Source of the DNA: Planctomycetaceae bacterium
GTDB taxonomy: Bacteria > Planctomycetota > Planctomycetia > Pirellulales > Pirellulaceae
Assembly (NCBI GenBank): GCA_002709225.1
Contig: PAQH01000015.1
Location: forward strand, 1 to 41,603
DNA: 41,603 nucleotides
Direction of reading: 5' to 3'
The position numbers were made by a program, and so were the translations under genes. The notes under the pieces are model-generated. The model did no database searches, had not been told where the DNA came from, and worked only from the letters and a program-made list of their open reading frames with translations. Of this stretch, positions 18,987-28,043 are shown piece after piece; position 1 is the stretch's first letter, and each line of letters opens with the position of its first letter.

Positions 18987-19298
18987 GTGAGCGATTCGGA
19001 ACCCAGTTTTCTTCGTGTTTTGCGTTGGACAAGCAAGACTGAAGGTATCTCGACACTCGTATTGTTTGGCATTGCGATGCCGCTCAAATACCTGGCGGGG
19101 ATGCCTTTGGCAGTGACCATAGTAGGGACGCTGCACGGGTTCTTGTTTGTCGGGCTGGTTTTGATGCTGGCTGTGGCTGTCCGGCAGGTTCCACTCTCGC
19201 TGGGCCTTGCATTTGTTGGCATGGTCGCCGCCGTCATTCCTTTTGGGCCGTTCTGGTTTGATCGGAAATTACAAGCCCAGGGCGTGGCTAAGTCGTGA
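18987..19298 (+). CDS. DUF3817 family small membrane protein
   Basis: A 103-residue protein starting at GTG 18987, preceded by GGAG about 6 nt upstream. It has three hydrophobic segments and the family pattern: an early KTEGISTLVLFGIAMPLKY segment, then VTIVGTLHGFLFV with a conserved His in the second helix, and a short basic tail. Related proteins are annotated only as integral membrane proteins. Its stop overlaps the longest possible frame of the next gene. Confidence 0.8.
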   Translation: MSDSEPSFLRVLRWTSKTEGISTLVLFGIAMPLKYLAGMPLAVTIVGTLHGFLFVGLVLMLAVAVRQVPLSLGLAFVGMVAAVIPFGPFWFDRKLQAQGVAKS

Positions 19299-19390
19299 CG
19301 ACGCGTGGCGCACACCGATTGGGTGGAAGGTGCGAAGAGGATTTAGCGGGACACCAGGTGTTGACCGCGGATCCTGGAGACGAGAGCCTC

Positions 19391-20125
19391 ATGTCACAAA
19401 AACAGAGCTTTTGGTGGCAGCTGGTAATCCTGATCGCCTTGGGTGTGGTTGCGTTTGTTGTGACGGGGCGTCCGCTAGTTGGAATACTCCTGCCCTCGAT
19501 ACGAGCGAGTTGGCGATCTTTACAGACGGCGATCTGGTTGGTGCGCGTCGATTGTCCACGAAGCCGTGATGTCATTTGCGGCTTGTTCTGTGCGGCCACA
19601 GGCTGCTGGAAAATCGCGGCGTCCTCGCTGGCTTCGGTTGTTTGCATGTTGGTGTATTTCTACTTCACTGCGGTCGCTCCGAACATGAATCGCTTCGGGG
19701 CGGTGATGACGACGTTGATGATCGGGGTTGCCTTGACGTCGGCATTGGGTTTGTTGGCCTCCTTTGCCTCCTGGGCAGTGGGTCTGCGGGTTTGGGTCCA
19801 TCCGGATCTGCCCGATCTGTTGGATAGGAAACGCCAGTGGCCGCTAACGCGACCCGCCCCAGTGAAATGGAATCACGCGGTGTTTGTGTTGGCGACCTCC
19901 TTGGCAGTTCCTGCTGTCGCTGTTTGCGGGTTTGTGTTGCTCCAGCCTGGAAGTGCCGTGCGCGCCTTGTCAATATATGGACTTACTCTGTTGCTGGTTA
20001 TTGTGACGTATGCCTGGCTGGCGGCGCGGATCCTGGCAGCAGATCCAGCGACATGCTGGCCCAGTGAGCGTGCGGGACATGTTACCGTAGATGACGCTGC
20101 GGAGATGCCCGTGGCTGGCTCGTGA
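19391..20125 (+). CDS. Hypothetical polytopic membrane protein
   Basis: The frame reaches back to 19295, but the ATG at 19391 (GGAG about 13 nt and GAG 7 nt upstream) gives a natural 244-residue protein that starts MSQKQSFWWQLVILIALG. It has about five hydrophobic segments: one at the N-terminus, two in the middle with VCMLVYFYFTAVAP and MTTLMIGVALTSALGLLASF, and two at the end. Between them is a short charged loop (HPDLPDLLDRKRQWPLTR). No catalytic motif is recognised and I cannot assign a family. Confidence 0.6.
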   Translation: MSQKQSFWWQLVILIALGVVAFVVTGRPLVGILLPSIRASWRSLQTAIWLVRVDCPRSRDVICGLFCAATGCWKIAASSLASVVCMLVYFYFTAVAPNMNRFGAVMTTLMIGVALTSALGLLASFASWAVGLRVWVHPDLPDLLDRKRQWPLTRPAPVKWNHAVFVLATSLAVPAVAVCGFVLLQPGSAVRALSIYGLTLLLVIVTYAWLAARILAADPATCWPSERAGHVTVDDAAEMPVAGS

Positions 20126-20316
20126 TGGATAACGGGCGCAGGTCGACAGGTCTGTCCGCGCTGCTTGTCATTGCCACAGTGGGGTGGCTAAGATGGGAAT
20201 TCCGCCGGTGGAAATCTTTCGAGGTGGTTGCGTCTTTGCGGAACAGCACGACTGTCGCAGAGCACTGTGTCACCCCGCTGCGGGTATGGCAATTGTGGTT
20301 GTGCGCGCCGCGTTGA
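20125..20316 (+). CDS. Possible small ORF overlapping the preceding stop
   Basis: The ATG at 20125 overlaps the stop of the upstream membrane-protein gene (TGATG), an arrangement that allows translational coupling. It would encode 63 residues with one hydrophobic segment (LSALLVIATVGWL) followed by a basic stretch. There is no recognised family and the codon pattern is not persuasive, so it may well be a chance frame. Confidence 0.2.
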   Translation: MDNGRRSTGLSALLVIATVGWLRWEFRRWKSFEVVASLRNSTTVAEHCVTPLRVWQLWLCAPR

Positions 20317-20367
20317 CGGTAGGTTTCGCAGTTGCCCAAGTCACCTTATTACCAAGGGAGAGTGGAT

Positions 20368-21513
20368 ATGCAGGGCGGTCTATCTAGAATTTTGTTCTCG
20401 TTGTTTCTCGGGTTCGTGGGGAGTTTCCCAGTGCAGCACATGGCCGCGGAAGAATTGCTTGTATTTGTGACAGCATTCGCACCTGGCGATGAGGGTTCGA
20501 TTTGCGCCTATCGACTCGATGTGGAGAGCGGCCAGCTGAAGCAGGTGCAACGCAACAGGGATGTCGAACACCCGTTTTTTATCGCCCTGTCGCCGGATCG
20601 CGAGTTCTTGTACTCGATTCACGCGCCGGGGCAGTTTGGGGGTAAGGAACACGAGCAGGTGGCTGCGTTTCAGATTGTTGACGGTAACGGACAGCTGAAA
20701 TTGTTGAATCGACAGTCGGCGCGGGGGACCGCCGCGTGTTACCTGGATGTCGACAAGACCGGGAAAACCGTCGTGGTGGCGAATTATTCGAGCGGCAGTG
20801 TCGCTTCGCTGCCAGTACGTGAGGACGGATCGCTCGGCGCAGCCGCGTCGTTTATTCAACACCGTGGATCGAGCGTCAATGAGAGTCGCCAAGAGGCTCC
20901 GCATGCGCACAGTATTATTGTCAGTCCTGATAACCGATTTGTTTTTGCCGCGGACCTGGGGCTCGACCAGGTACTCGGCTACCGATTGGATGACACCGGG
21001 GGCAAGTTGCATCCCCATCGCCAGCCATTCGTACGGACGTCTCCCGGTGCGGGGCCACGACATCTGACCTTTCATCCCAACGGAAAGTACCTTTACGTCA
21101 TCAACGAGATCCATAACTCGGTGACGCTGTTCGACTATGACGCCAAATCGGGGCTGTTGATCGAACAGCAGACCATTGACACGCTTCCTGAGGATTTCGA
21201 AGGCGTCAGCCACTGCGCGGATCTGAAGATTACGCCCGACGGCCGTTACTTGTACGGAACGAATCGGGGGCATGACAGTATTGCGGCGTATCGGATTGGT
21301 GAGAATGGTCGCCTGACCTTGTTGGCGATCGAACCGAGCCTGGGCAAGGGGCCGCAAAACCTGGCGATCACTCCGGGTGGACAGCTGTTGCTCTGCGCGA
21401 ATATGTCAGGAGGAAATCTCGCGCTGTTTCGGATCGATGCGCAGACAGGTGGCTTGAAGAGCGTGTCAGAGCCGCTTGCGCAGACCGGACCTTCTTGTAT
21501 TTTGATTCGTTGA
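20368..21513 (+). CDS. Lactonase family protein (6-phosphogluconolactonase-like seven-bladed propeller), secreted
   Basis: The ATG at 20368 follows AGGGAGAG by 6 nt, giving 381 residues with a signal peptide ending near residue 28. The rest is a repeated beta-propeller of the YbhE/Pgl type: repeats carrying ISPD/VSPDNRFVFAADLG, FHPNGKYLYVINE, ITPDGRYLYGTNRG and ITPGGQLLLCANM. The YbhE enzymes hydrolyse 6-phosphogluconolactone in the cytosol, whereas this one is exported. A secreted lactonase acting on aldonolactones would fit the sugar-acid theme of the next region, but that is inference. Confidence 0.85.
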   Translation: MQGGLSRILFSLFLGFVGSFPVQHMAAEELLVFVTAFAPGDEGSICAYRLDVESGQLKQVQRNRDVEHPFFIALSPDREFLYSIHAPGQFGGKEHEQVAAFQIVDGNGQLKLLNRQSARGTAACYLDVDKTGKTVVVANYSSGSVASLPVREDGSLGAAASFIQHRGSSVNESRQEAPHAHSIIVSPDNRFVFAADLGLDQVLGYRLDDTGGKLHPHRQPFVRTSPGAGPRHLTFHPNGKYLYVINEIHNSVTLFDYDAKSGLLIEQQTIDTLPEDFEGVSHCADLKITPDGRYLYGTNRGHDSIAAYRIGENGRLTLLAIEPSLGKGPQNLAITPGGQLLLCANMSGGNLALFRIDAQTGGLKSVSEPLAQTGPSCILIR

Positions 21514-21659
21514 GCGGCCGCGCGCTGGCTGAACTCCTGCGGCAGATTCGCAGAAACTTGACGCATTGTTTGCTGGCAACGAAACTTCGCCGCTTTCGGA
21601 TGGTTGGATTGGTCAGCGAGTTCGAATGCGGCTTTGATTGCACTCCTAAGGATCACGCT

Positions 21660-22742
21660 GTGGGCTGGGTAGAACACCGCAGGTCAAAGAATCGACAGCG
21701 GCGCATTTGTCTATGGACTGGTGTAGGGGTACTGCTTGGTGGCTTGTGCGTCGCAACTGTGGAGGCGCAGCGCGACAGACAACTCGCGGCAAAAATTGTC
21801 TGGCATGGTACCTGGAAGGGTGGCCTGGCGGAGGCACAGCGGACGGGTAAGCCGATCATGTTGGTTTCTGCGGCTCCCCAGTGTCATGCTGTTCCAGGTG
21901 TGTGGTGACCGGGTAAGACTGGGATGGACAGGAGTTTCCTGGCCGATCAAGACGTGATAGCAGCCTCCCGCAAGTTTGTTTGTATCCGCCTGGCGACCTA
22001 TGAAGATGCCGCCGAAAGTAGAATGTTACGCGGTATCTTTGCCCCCGGGGGCAATCTGCAAAATACCGTCTTTGCGATCCTCACACCGGATGGCAAGACG
22101 CCACTGGTAAGGTCCGGCCGTAGTCCGGTATGGGCGTTCGGCGGTGTCAAGGGGCCCGGTATCAACGCCCAGCCGCTGGAGTCGATCAAGAAGATGGCGC
22201 TCGCTATGGAAGCGATCGCGCGACAGTACCCGGGGAATCGCAGAGATGCTCAGGGTTCGCGCCCGGTTCCTTACCTGGCAGATCTGCGCATCGCCTTGAA
22301 CGTGGCAGCAGCCGATCGTCAACCGTTGGTTGTGGTCTACTCGCCGGATCGCGCACAGCGTACCCGTATGGAGCGGGAACTAGCACAAGTTGCGTGGTCC
22401 GAGCCTTTCGTCGGCAAGGTTCAATATGTGTCCGCCCAGACACCGGGTGAATTTCAGGCGGTGGCAGGATTCCAGGCTGGCCTGGGGTTCATCGTGATTC
22501 AGCCCGGCACGTTTGGCTTGACGGGGCAGGTACTTGCTACGGTGCCTCCGGATACCCTTGCGGGGGAACTTCGTGATGCTTTGGCTAAGGCACTGAATCG
22601 GCATCGCCCAAGCCAATTGACTTACAGTCAGCATCGTCAGGCTGGCGTGCGGGCTGGTGTTCGATGGCAGAGCCGGTTTCCGAGCACCGCGCGCGGTGGG
22701 CGCCAGAGAGAGCGACGTCGTCGACGCCGGCCAACGCGTTAA
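21660..22742 (+). CDS. Thioredoxin-like secreted protein with in-frame TGA (candidate selenoprotein or nonsense mutant)
   Basis: GTG 21660 is preceded by AAGGA with a 7-nt spacer. One frame runs to TAA 22740-22742 with a single TGA at 21906-21908 (codon 83), for 360 residues if read through. A signal peptide occupies about 15-40. Before the TGA comes a thioredoxin-fold start: WHGTWKGGLAEAQRTGKPI, the strand MLVSAAP, then Gln-Cys-His-Ala-Val-Pro-Gly-Val-Trp. After it the same frame continues Pro-Gly-Lys-Thr-Gly-Met-Asp-Arg-Ser-Phe, then VIAASRKFVCIRLATYEDA and VFAILTPDGK, the typical second half of this planctomycete thioredoxin-like group. The break therefore falls in the active-site loop, where cysteine or selenocysteine is expected. 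A hairpin with a G at its apex lies 25 nt downstream. If UGA is not decoded, the gene is broken. Other genes here use TGA as a normal stop. Confidence 0.65.
21925..21945 (+). promoter_or_regulatory. Candidate bacterial SECIS-like hairpin downstream of the in-frame TGA
   Basis: CAGGA (21929-21933) pairs with TCCTG (21937-21941) around the loop GTT. The stem extends below an A/G mismatch by two G-C pairs and a T/G wobble to 21925/21945. The loop begins with G at 21934, with 25 nt between it and the TGA. Bacterial SECIS models require a short apical loop with a G in its first positions about 16 to 37 nt after UGA, so geometry fits. Short GC-rich stems are common by chance. Confidence 0.4.
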
Positions 22743-22914
22743 CCGGATCCCATGGATGTGCCTGATTCGTCTGGGACCGGTGGTGCCGTTACGTTGTCCG
22801 CAGCCCGCTTTTCAGAAAGGTGGTGGTGGGCCGGGTGGTCTGTTATTCTCTCGACACGTTCACGAAGGGCGAGACTCCGGCGAGAAAGTCACGTGATCTA
22901 CCAGGAGGCGGGCC

Positions 22915-23991
22915 GTGAAAATCACGAATCTCCATGCTGTGCAGCGTGAACGGCCATTAGTGAGACCAATGCGCAACGCACAGGGGGCGACGGATCGGCG
23001 CCTGTTTACTTTTGTCATTGTGGAAACCGACCAAGGGGTAACAGGGATCGGTGATGCGTTTGGCGACCCATTGCTGATGCCTGAGATTATCGCAAGACGT
23101 TTGGCCCCGGCGGCGATTGGGATGGATCCGTTGGACCTTGACGGCCTCTGGCGACAGTTGTGCGCATCGAGTGCGTTTTGGGAAACCGCTGGCTCGGTGA
23201 TGTGTGGTGTCAGCGCCATCGAGGTTGCCTGTTGGGATATCCGTGGCAAATGCGAAGGACGTCCTGTTTGTGAATTTCTGGGTGGCCGCAAACGCGATCG
23301 AGTGGAGGCTTATGCCAGCGATTTACACTGGGAAGAACCGCAACAGATGGCCGAGCTGGCAAGCGGCTACGTCCAGCGCGGCTTTCGTTACGTGAAAACA
23401 CATATCGGCGCGGTCGGCGAAGAGGAGAATGACTTGCGACGCTGTGAAGCGGTGCGTGATGCCATTGGTCCTGCCGTCGGCTTCCTGATTGACATCAATA
23501 CGGCATTCGACTTCGAGACCGCACTGGCTCGGGGACGCGAGCTGGAGGCGTTTAACCCGTTCTGGTATGAGGAGCCGCTGTCACCATTGGACTACCACGG
23601 CCATGCTCAGCTTCGTCAGGACTTGTCGATGCCGATTGTGACCGGTGAGAACCTCTATCTCAGGGAAGGGTTTATGCCTTTGTGGCAAGCGGCTTCCTGC
23701 GATTACGTGATGCCTGACATTTTGCGCTGTGGTGGGCTGAGGCAAACGCAACATATCTGTCAGGATGCACTGGGTCACAACGTGATTCCAAGTCCACATA
23801 ATTTTTCCAGTGGTGTAGGTCTGGCCGCGACATTGCACCTGATGGCAGCTCTGGAAGGGACACAACTGTTGGAGTTCGACCCGACCGGAACAGCGATTTA
23901 CGAAGAGATGTTCATTGAGCCGCTGGGGGTCCGTGACGGCATGGTAGAGGTGCCAACCGAGCCGGGGCTGGGGATTTGTTTTGATGTCTGA
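22915..23991 (+). CDS. Enolase superfamily, mandelate racemase/muconate lactonizing enzyme-like (sugar-acid dehydratase candidate)
   Basis: GTG 22915 has a strong AGGAGG 9 nt upstream. The protein has 358 residues without signal peptide, so it is cytosolic. The N-terminal capping domain spans about 1-125; the barrel follows. Metal ligands appear as Asp193 (Leu-Ile-Asp-Ile-Asn), Glu219 (Trp-Tyr-Glu-Glu-Pro) and Glu245 (Thr-Gly-Glu-Asn). General-base candidates are Lys161 in Lys-Thr-His, where the family's usual second Lys is His163, and His295 in Ser-Pro-His-Asn with Asp268. A His-Asp pair places it in the mandelate-racemase subgroup, whose members racemise or dehydrate acid sugars. The Lys-x-His variation may signal a particular substrate. 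The upstream 172 bp contain no other gene. Confidence 0.88.
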   Translation: MKITNLHAVQRERPLVRPMRNAQGATDRRLFTFVIVETDQGVTGIGDAFGDPLLMPEIIARRLAPAAIGMDPLDLDGLWRQLCASSAFWETAGSVMCGVSAIEVACWDIRGKCEGRPVCEFLGGRKRDRVEAYASDLHWEEPQQMAELASGYVQRGFRYVKTHIGAVGEEENDLRRCEAVRDAIGPAVGFLIDINTAFDFETALARGRELEAFNPFWYEEPLSPLDYHGHAQLRQDLSMPIVTGENLYLREGFMPLWQAASCDYVMPDILRCGGLRQTQHICQDALGHNVIPSPHNFSSGVGLAATLHLMAALEGTQLLEFDPTGTAIYEEMFIEPLGVRDGMVEVPTEPGLGICFDV

Positions 23992-24120
23992 TCTCCATCG
24001 TAATAACGGCCTGGATGGTTCATCGAGTTTACGGGCGTTGAGTGAATAGCGATGGTCGGGGACGCCTGGTAAAGCAAACGCGGGCCGGTTACACGACCTA
24101 TGGTGAAACAGGGGGATAGG

Positions 24121-25671
24121 ATGTTGCGACACGTACGAAATTCCCGATTTGGGGTGCGACTGCCTGCCGTACTCTTGCTCGTGGGTGGCGCCCTGGGTGA
24201 ATTAACTTCCGCCTGTTGCGCCCAATCGGAACAGGCGCTCTCCATTGGTTCGCGGCGGGAGCTGTTCGTCGATCGCTATCTCGTTGAATCACTCGAGGGT
24301 GCACGTTTTCAGTTGCACCACCCGAGGCCCGCGGAACTTGCTGTCGAACGGGACCAGCCTTGGGAACAACGCATGTACAATGGGATCAGCGTGATCAAGG
24401 ATGGTGGACGGTACCTGTTGTACTACAGTGCGTTGAACCGCCTCGCGGTGGCCGTCAGTTCGGATGGGATTCACTGGCAGAAGCCCGATTTAGGACTGGT
24501 TGAATGGGAAGGGAGTCGAGACAACAGTCTGGTTGGTACCGTGGATGGTCAGCTGATGATCGGAGCGGACAAGCCGTTGCCGGAAATTTTTTTGGATCGA
24601 CGTCCGGGAATCGACCCTGCTACGCGATTCAAAGCATTTACCTTGATTGAAGGATCTGGTGTCACCAAGGTCATTGGTTGGGTATCTGCGGACGGGTTTG
24701 CCTTCCGAAAAATCCGCCAAGAGCCCTTGATCGAGACTTCCCTTTACGGCGCGTTTGATGGCTTTGAATCACTGTTCTGGTCCGCGGTAGAACAACGGTA
24801 CGTGCTCTATCTTCGCTATGCGATACGAGTCAGGCCACCGAATCCGAAAGATCCGAATCGGCGTTCCGTGGCCCGGATGACTTCTCCCGATCTGCTGACC
24901 TGGCAGGATCCGCAGCGGATGACATTCGGTGATGCGGGTTTATTGCCGCCCGACCACCATTACAACAATCAAACGACACCTTATTTTCGCGCGCCGCACA
25001 TTTATATCGCGTTGTCGAGTCGGTTGGCGCAGCAGCGTGCCGCACTGACCCGTGCCCGGGCGGTGGCTGCGGGTCTGCGGCCCGCTCGAGTCGATGTGGC
25101 TGATCCTCTCAAGTGGTTGATCGCCGATTGCGCCGACACGGTGATGATGACGACACGTGGCGGCACGCACTACGATCGGTTGTTTCAGGAAGCAGTGGTC
25201 CGCCCCGGCCCGGGCGCGAATAACTGGGTGTCGCGTTCCAACTACACACTGCGTGGATTGCATCCAACCAGTCCGACCGAGATGTCGATCTACGTCAATC
25301 GACACAACGGGCAGCATTCCAGCCACGTGCGCCGTTATGTGTTTCGCACCGACGGCCTGGTGTCGATTCACGCGCCGTTTGCTGGTGGGAGTCTGCGGAC
25401 CCCACCGTTTACGTTTTCAGGGAATCGCTTGCGGATCAACTATGCCACTTCGGCGGTTGGTTCGCTCCGCGTCGAAGTTCAGAATCGGGAGGGGAGGCCC
25501 GTCGAAGGGTTGGCACTAGCCGACTGCGACGAGATCTTCGGGGACGAAATCAGCCGCACTGTCAGCTGGAAGTCGTCGGCGCGGTTATCCGCACTTTCCG
25601 GACAGCCGATTCGCCTGAGGTTCGTGATGCGGGATGCGGATCTCTATTCTCTGAGGTTTTCTGATGATTAG
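24121..25671 (+). CDS. Secreted five-bladed-propeller glycoside-hydrolase-like protein
   Basis: I chose ATG 24121, preceded by AGGGGGAT, over ATG 24100. The product has 516 residues with a signal peptide to about residue 34 (RLPAVLLLVGGALGELTSACCAQ). The body has propeller motifs of the GH32/GH43/GH68-type clan: RELFVDRYLVES, MYNGISVIKDGGRYLLYYS, AVSSDGIHWQKPDLG, WSAVEQRYVLYLRYA, ARMTSPDLLTWQDPQ. The C-terminal 120 residues form a beta-sandwich-like domain (LRTPPFTFSGNRLRINYATS). Proteins with this design occur in multiple copies in planctomycetes, many probably lacking catalytic acids, so true glycosidase activity is not assured. The gene lies downstream of the enolase-type enzyme on the same strand. 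Confidence 0.72.
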   Translation: MLRHVRNSRFGVRLPAVLLLVGGALGELTSACCAQSEQALSIGSRRELFVDRYLVESLEGARFQLHHPRPAELAVERDQPWEQRMYNGISVIKDGGRYLLYYSALNRLAVAVSSDGIHWQKPDLGLVEWEGSRDNSLVGTVDGQLMIGADKPLPEIFLDRRPGIDPATRFKAFTLIEGSGVTKVIGWVSADGFAFRKIRQEPLIETSLYGAFDGFESLFWSAVEQRYVLYLRYAIRVRPPNPKDPNRRSVARMTSPDLLTWQDPQRMTFGDAGLLPPDHHYNNQTTPYFRAPHIYIALSSRLAQQRAALTRARAVAAGLRPARVDVADPLKWLIADCADTVMMTTRGGTHYDRLFQEAVVRPGPGANNWVSRSNYTLRGLHPTSPTEMSIYVNRHNGQHSSHVRRYVFRTDGLVSIHAPFAGGSLRTPPFTFSGNRLRINYATSAVGSLRVEVQNREGRPVEGLALADCDEIFGDEISRTVSWKSSARLSALSGQPIRLRFVMRDADLYSLRFSDD

Positions 25672-25934
25672 AGATGAGTTAGATGTCTGACGTGAGTCGG
25701 CACTTTGTTCTCAAGTGTTTCATTTACGGATCGACTTGCGCGTCGTAGAGAAGCGGTTGATTGTTCAGTTTCTGCCGTGGCGGTAGACTTGATCCAGTGT
25801 GAGGGCGGAGCTGTCTGGCCAAGCGTGCAAAGTAGCCGAGCACGCAAAGCCAGGAGGTCTGGCCGTGATTCGCTGGTTGGTTATGCGGGTCAATGTGCAA
25901 GAATTCGTTGCTGCCGCAACCAAGGGAGATGATG

Positions 25935-28043
25935 ATGTGCATGCGTCCCGTTGTGCTGACGCTGTTACTGGTACTGGTGTCGCTGGCAGAGGGACAACAG
26001 AGACTGCTGGATTACGACGGGCGAGTACTGCCCGCGCAAGCTTCTCCCGCTTGGAAACACCATGGTGGGCGGGCCGTCGAGTCGATTGTTGACGGCCGTT
26101 GGGTGGTTCGCGATGTCAGCGATTTTTCTCGTATGGTACGACTGGCCGATGTGAAAACTCGTTACGAACGGCAGCTGCACGAGTTGTCCTTTCAATGGTC
26201 TTCGACAGCGCACGATACGTTTGCGGCGGATGGGATGTCGGTGCAGTATGCGGGGCGGCGTTTTCGCTTGTTTCCCATTCTGTTGCCTGATGGTCGTAGC
26301 GTCTTGTTGACGGGAACACTGCAGGGGTGCCTGCTAAGCGAACCGTCCTGCCATGTAAAGCTGCCGGAGGACTTTCATTTCGATGCTGCGAAGTTGAATC
26401 AGTACCGGGTGCGTTGGACGACCAATCGCGCCAATGATTACGGGTTTGAACTCTGGGTCAATCGCACTCGCGTCGGAATACTGCCAGGCGAGATCCTGTC
26501 GGGTCGCGGGGTTGCGTTGGCGATGGAGTTTCGCAGTGGACGACACGTTGTTGATGACGTGCGCTGGTCCGTACTGGAGAAAGGGATTCGGCTGGTTGAC
26601 GTGCGCACAGGTCACGCCCTCGAGCAGCTTGCTCAAGGCCGCCGGCAACTGTTTCTCGACAACGCGTTGATCGCCTCTCGCAGTGGCTTGAAGCGAGTTG
26701 TGAACCCGCCGGAGAAGTACCAGGGTAATCCGGTCGTGCGGGCGAATCAGGCACCCTGGCAGACTTTTCGCGCCCAGTTGTATGGGACGGTTCTTTACAT
26801 TCCCGAGGAACGCAAATTCAAAATGTGGTACCTCGCGGCGCCTCGATTTCCCTGGGAGCCACCGGTGACCAAGGACGGACGCCAAGTCTGCCCCAATTTT
26901 CAGTTCACCGCGTACGCAGAGAGTACGGACGGCTTCCACTGGGATCTGCCTGAGCTAGGGCTGGTTGACTATAACGGCTCGCGGAAAAACAACATCTGCA
27001 AGCTGGCCACGGAATGTGCCGAAGGAGTGGCGGTGGTCTATGATCCGCGCGATCAGAACCCCTCGCGGCGTTACAAAGCTTTTTACTGGGAGCACGCCGT
27101 GCCCTATCAAGGGTCTCCGGTAAAGCCAATCAATGGAATGTCGGTTGCTTTTTCCGCGGACGGGAAGCTGTGGACCGAACACCCCGCTAATCCGGTCATC
27201 GATCAGGCTAGCGATTCAGGACAGCAGGCGCTGTGGGACCCAGATCACAATGTTTTCCGCAGCTTTGGTCGATTTGGCGCCGGCGGCCGCAAGGTAGCGA
27301 TGTCCCAGAGCGTTGATTTTCTCGACTGGAGCCCGTCGCGTCTGGTGTTGGCGGCGGATGAAAAGGACGGTCCCAGGGTACAGGTCTATGGGATGGGGAC
27401 CACGTTTTACGAAGGCCTGTTCGTCGGCTTACCCTGGATGTTCCACGAAGGCACAACAGAGAAGCTGGATGTCGAGCTGGCGATCAGTCGCGATCGTTTG
27501 AATTGGCATCGCGTCGCCGATCGCACTGTGTTCATTCCTAATGGCAAACCGCATGAATGGGACGCCGGCATTATTTTCACGGCTTCGCAACCATTGCAGG
27601 TGGTTGGCAACACAATCTTTGTGTTCTATTCGGCGGTTCAGGGGGATCACGCCTACAACGCCCTCGAGTATGCTCAGCCCGGAGATGCGGACTATCAGAA
27701 ATTCCGTCAACGAGCGACGGCCTCGATCGGCGTTGCCACGATTCGTAGAGACGGTTTTGTCTCACTCGACGCCGGCGCGGAAGGGGGCAAGTTGGTAACA
27801 CACGTTTTCCCCTGGCCGGGTGACACGAGACTCCACATTAATGCGGATCTCACCGAGGGAGAAATGGTGGTAGAGGTGATTGATAAGGCAGGTAAGGTGT
27901 GTGCCTGCTCGGATGTCATGCGGGGCAATCATTACGAAAGTGAGGTTGACTTCGACCGGGCCTTGGCGACTACACCGCAAGCTTCGTTACAACTGCGGTT
28001 TCGGATAAGCAATGGAAAGTTCTACTCGTTCTGGTTCAAGTAG
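25935..28043 (+). CDS. Secreted glycoside-hydrolase-like propeller protein with N-terminal beta-sandwich
   Basis: Several ATGs cluster at 25929-25943 just after AAGGGAG; ATG 25935 gives the best spacing and a signal peptide MCMRPVVLTLLLVLVSLAEG (702 residues). The first ~230 residues look like a lectin/LamG-type beta-sandwich (LNQYRVRWTTNRANDYGFELWVNRTRVG). Residues ~240-600 are a five-bladed propeller like the neighbouring gene: RRQLFLDNALIASRSGLKRV, FKMWYLAAPRFPWEP, AESTDGFHWDLPELGLVDYNG, SADGKLWTEHPANPV, WDPDHNVFRSFGRF. A C-terminal sandwich (LHINADLTEGEMVVEVID) closes the protein. It and the upstream protein share the motif order, so they are probably paralogs. They likely act on polysaccharide outside the cytoplasm. 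Confidence 0.72.
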   Translation: MCMRPVVLTLLLVLVSLAEGQQRLLDYDGRVLPAQASPAWKHHGGRAVESIVDGRWVVRDVSDFSRMVRLADVKTRYERQLHELSFQWSSTAHDTFAADGMSVQYAGRRFRLFPILLPDGRSVLLTGTLQGCLLSEPSCHVKLPEDFHFDAAKLNQYRVRWTTNRANDYGFELWVNRTRVGILPGEILSGRGVALAMEFRSGRHVVDDVRWSVLEKGIRLVDVRTGHALEQLAQGRRQLFLDNALIASRSGLKRVVNPPEKYQGNPVVRANQAPWQTFRAQLYGTVLYIPEERKFKMWYLAAPRFPWEPPVTKDGRQVCPNFQFTAYAESTDGFHWDLPELGLVDYNGSRKNNICKLATECAEGVAVVYDPRDQNPSRRYKAFYWEHAVPYQGSPVKPINGMSVAFSADGKLWTEHPANPVIDQASDSGQQALWDPDHNVFRSFGRFGAGGRKVAMSQSVDFLDWSPSRLVLAADEKDGPRVQVYGMGTTFYEGLFVGLPWMFHEGTTEKLDVELAISRDRLNWHRVADRTVFIPNGKPHEWDAGIIFTASQPLQVVGNTIFVFYSAVQGDHAYNALEYAQPGDADYQKFRQRATASIGVATIRRDGFVSLDAGAEGGKLVTHVFPWPGDTRLHINADLTEGEMVVEVIDKAGKVCACSDVMRGNHYESEVDFDRALATTPQASLQLRFRISNGKFYSFWFK

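Noticed and set aside
21906..21908. Genetic code with TGA as tryptophan
   Set aside because: Many genes in the window end at TGA with normal lengths, for example at 978, 9075 and 18910, so TGA is a regular stop.
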